Below are positions 61,863 through 64,000 of a DNA stretch of 64,000 nucleotides, in pieces. The stretch spans positions 8,866,001 through 8,930,000 of the forward strand of contig NZ_JAPEOZ010000001.1 of assembly GCF_026340655.1 (NCBI RefSeq), written 5' to 3'. Below the pieces are notes generated by a model. It saw nothing but the letters and a program-made list of their open reading frames with translations, did no database searches and was not told where the DNA came from. Source of the stretch: Streptomyces sp. NBC_01275 (GTDB lineage Bacteria; Actinomycetota; Actinomycetes; Streptomycetales; Streptomycetaceae). The translations under genes were made by a program, and so were the position numbers. Positions within the stretch are counted from its first letter, which is position 1, and every line of letters starts with the position of its first letter.

Positions 61863-62951
61863 CTACGGCCGCGCCAACCGCCGCATCGTCAGGGCCAGTT
61901 GCAGCCGCAGCCGGCCCTGGGGCGTGCGCAGCGGCCAGCCCAGCAGATGCTCGGCGTGGACCAGCCGGTCCTGGAGGGTGGAGTGGTGCACGTTGACCTC
62001 GGCGGCGGCCGCCCGCAGGCTCGCCGTGGCCGTGACGGCGTACAGGGTGGCCAGCAGCCAGGGCGCGTCCGCGGCGGCCGCCTCCACCGCGTGGACGTCC
62101 GGCGGCGGTTCGGCCCCCGGCACGACGAGGTCGGTCAGCAGCGCGACGCCGCCGAGCTCATCGGCGTGCACGACACGCGGGCCGGGGTCCTGCGCGGTGC
62201 CGTCGGCGGTGAACCGAAGCGCGGTGCGGGCGGCGCTCCACGAACGGGGCAGGTCCAGCACGGGGACGGCGGGGCCGACGCCGACGCGGCCGGTCGGCAC
62301 GACGGCGGCCGGGGCGCGGGCCGGCCCGGCGGGGCCGACGCCGTACCGGCCCGGGGGCGCGACGGCGTCCTGGGTCTCCGAGGACGCGGGGGACGCGGAG
62401 GACGCGGGCAGGATCCGGGGGCGTCCGCCGGGTGTGGCCAGGGCCCGGGCCGGGGCCGCCGGGTCCAGTCCGAGCTTGCGGGCCGCGTGCAGCCGGGCCG
62501 GTTCGGGCGCGGTGGCGTCGAGGAGCGTCTCGACCAGCGCGGGATCCTCCAGCGGGGCCCGGCCGCGCGTACGGTCCAGGACGAGCCGTGCGGCGCCGGC
62601 GGCCCGCTCCAGGATCACCGCGTCGACGACGCTCGGCGTCGCCCCGGCCCGTTCCAGCCACAGCGCGGGCACGCCGTCCGGGGCCAGCGCGGCGGACGGC
62701 CAGTCGGGGTCCGGCGGCAGGTCGGTGTCCCGGCGTGTGCCGTCCGCCTCCACCCGGACCCGTACCCGCCGCTCGGCGTCGACGAGCCGCGCGGGCACCC
62801 CGGCGAGCACGGCGGCCCCGCGCACCAGCGACTCCACCCCGGCGCGCGCCTCGGCCAGCCGGTCGAAGTAGGCGATGACCTGGACGGCGGCGCCGGCGTC
62901 CGGGTCCAGCGCGGTCAGGCGCCCCGCCAGCTCTTTCATACGGCCCATCAT
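61863..62951 (-). CDS. PucR/CdaR-type helix-turn-helix regulator
   Basis: 362 residues. The C-terminal helix-turn-helix (ATASLRAAAAEVNVHHSTLQ, then DRLVHAEHLLGWPLRTPQGRLRLQLALTMRRL) is the HTH_30 domain of PucR/CdaR proteins. The N-terminal part (about 20-140) may bind a ligand, and an Ala/Pro/Gly-rich stretch (about 175-220) links the halves. It is upstream of, and on the same strand as, the solute-binding protein gene and could control it. Confidence 0.82.
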   Translation of the reverse strand: MMGRMKELAGRLTALDPDAGAAVQVIAYFDRLAEARAGVESLVRGAAVLAGVPARLVDAERRVRVRVEADGTRRDTDLPPDPDWPSAALAPDGVPALWLERAGATPSVVDAVILERAAGAARLVLDRTRGRAPLEDPALVETLLDATAPEPARLHAARKLGLDPAAPARALATPGGRPRILPASSASPASSETQDAVAPPGRYGVGPAGPARAPAAVVPTGRVGVGPAVPVLDLPRSWSAARTALRFTADGTAQDPGPRVVHADELGGVALLTDLVVPGAEPPPDVHAVEAAAADAPWLLATLYAVTATASLRAAAAEVNVHHSTLQDRLVHAEHLLGWPLRTPQGRLRLQLALTMRRLARP

Positions 62952-63083
62952 GCGCCACGCGACCCCCGACCGGGAGAGCTCCTACGGTCACCTTCGCTCA
63001 AGACCGAGCATCCCCGGTCGGATCCGCACACCGTGTGACACAGTGGCGGGAAACCGATGGGAGATCGCGCGGGGGTGGGCGAC

Positions 63084-64000
63084 ATGCCGGAGCTCGGCAA
63101 GGGCGGGAACACGGCGCTGGGGACCGGGCCGGTGACCGTGGAACTGTTCGCCGAAGGCGATGCGGTCGACCTCAGCGCCCTTCTCGTCACCGCCGAGGGC
63201 AGGGTCGGATCCGACGACGACCTGGTCTTCTACAACCAGCCCGGCGCCGAGTCCGACGCCGTACGCCACCGCCCCGCCGACGCCGAGGGACCCGAGCGCA
63301 TCGAGGTGGACCCGGCCGCCCTGTCCGCGGACGTGGACCGGGTGGTGCTGGTGGCCAGCTGCGACCCCGACGACGCCGCGCGCACCTTCCGCGAGGTGAA
63401 GAACGCCCAGGTACGAGCCGTACAGGCCGGCGCCGAGGCGGTCGTCTTCCGCCTGCCGCCCCTCACCGACGGCGAACGCGCCGTCCTGCTGAGCGAGCTG
63501 TACCGCCGGGGCGAGACCTGGAAACTGCGCGCCATCGGCCAGGGCTACGCCGACGGACTGGCCGGCCTCGCCACCGACTTCGGCATCGATGTCGCGGAAG
63601 CGGAACCAGAACCGGAAGCGGAACCGGAAGGAGAAGCAGGGGCGGGCGAGACGCCGGAGCAGCGGACGCCGACGGTACCGGGAGCCGCGCCCGTACCTCC
63701 GGCACCCGTGTCTCCCGCGCCGCCCCGGCCTCCCGTGTCGCCCCCGCCCCCGACCCCGCCCGGTCTGCTCAAGCCGCCGCTCGGCAAGGTCAGCCTCGAC
63801 AAGGGCAGCCAGGTCTCCCTCAGCCTGGACAAGGCCGACCGCGCGCTGGTGGTCACGGTGTCCCTGGAGTGGGACGGCGGCAGCGACCGGCGCCGCAAGG
63901 CGGGCGCCGACCTCGACCTGTACGCCCTGTTCGTGCCCGCCGCCAAGGCGCTGCGCGGCCCGGACGTCCCCGGGACCGTCGTCAGGAAGGGGCACGTCCC
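63084..64000 (+). CDS. Two-domain TerD-like protein, 3' end missing
   Basis: The frame is open to the window end. The first TerD-like unit starts MPELGKGGNTALGTGPVTVE and runs to about residue 180, with the acidic loop GRVGSDDDLVFYNQPGAES. An acidic then Pro-rich linker (about 173-230) leads to a second TerD start (LGKVSLDKGSQVSLSLDKAD). Family knowledge: TerD domains bind calcium and belong to tellurite and stress-response systems. ATG 63084 has GGGGGTGGG upstream; GTG 63075 is an alternative. Confidence 0.87.
   Translation, partial: MPELGKGGNTALGTGPVTVELFAEGDAVDLSALLVTAEGRVGSDDDLVFYNQPGAESDAVRHRPADAEGPERIEVDPAALSADVDRVVLVASCDPDDAARTFREVKNAQVRAVQAGAEAVVFRLPPLTDGERAVLLSELYRRGETWKLRAIGQGYADGLAGLATDFGIDVAEAEPEPEAEPEGEAGAGETPEQRTPTVPGAAPVPPAPVSPAPPRPPVSPPPPTPPGLLKPPLGKVSLDKGSQVSLSLDKADRALVVTVSLEWDGGSDRRRKAGADLDLYALFVPAAKALRGPDVPGTVVRKGHV

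Overview
The window is chromosomal DNA of a Streptomyces-like actinomycete. It has very high GC with strong third-position GC bias, frequent GTG starts, many overlapping stop/start pairs, Tat and Sec exported proteins, complete ergothioneine (egtABCD) and ornithine-lipid gene sets, and a developmental-type GGDEF/EAL protein. From memory, the order lipoprotein / methyltransferase / GGDEF-EAL / LysR / sdhCAB / ornithine-lipid pair and later egtDCBA follows the SCO0930 to SCO0910 region of S. coelicolor. I see no tRNA or rRNA gene, no CRISPR array, no integrase or transposase. Both window edges cut a gene: a lysX-like gene on the left and a TerD-domain gene on the right.

Layout. 1-9 kb: the 3' part of a lysyl-phosphatidylglycerol/lysyl-tRNA synthetase gene with a 20-glycine insert, a Tat-exported polysaccharide deacetylase, a sortase flanked by two paralogous small surface proteins, a DUF4239 membrane protein with a proline-rich exported protein, and a two-repeat lipoprotein. 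9-18.6 kb: a methyltransferase translationally coupled to a PAS-GGDEF-EAL protein (likely RmdA), a LysR regulator divergent from sdhCAB, and an OlsB/OlsA-like pair. 18.6-23 kb: an SDR enzyme, an LLM flavin enzyme, a zinc-free ribosomal protein L32 with a CobW GTPase behind a probable Zur box, a HAD phosphatase and dodecin.

23.1-37.9 kb is the accessory core: a Wzx/Wzy-type exopolysaccharide locus. It encodes an initiating sugar transferase, a WcaF-like acyltransferase, two GT4 glycosyltransferases, a GDP-mannose 3,5-epimerase-like enzyme, a Wzy-like polymerase, a chain-length protein with a degenerate ATPase, a Wzx-like flippase, a secreted beta-propeller/Fn3 protein, a TagD-like cytidylyltransferase overlapping tail-to-tail with a CDP-alcohol phosphotransferase, and a Tat-exported beta-helix protein. 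It sits where S. coelicolor, as I recall it, has few genes. This is my best candidate for an undescribed system: a glycopolymer that may carry a GDP-mannose-derived rare sugar and a phospho-alcohol decoration.

38-64 kb: egtABCD, a bacterial PARG-like hydrolase, a lone MazF/PemK-like protein whose start lies inside a hairpin, flotillin with an NfeD-like partner and an amidase, a GH43-like arabinosidase with an AbfB domain behind a palindromic operator, a P-loop kinase with a probable leaderless mRNA, a Ser/Thr kinase fused to a peptidoglycan-binding domain, a SulP transporter, several small proteins, a MarR/MFS pair, a two-component system, an orphan solute-binding protein, a PucR-type regulator and the start of a two-domain TerD protein.
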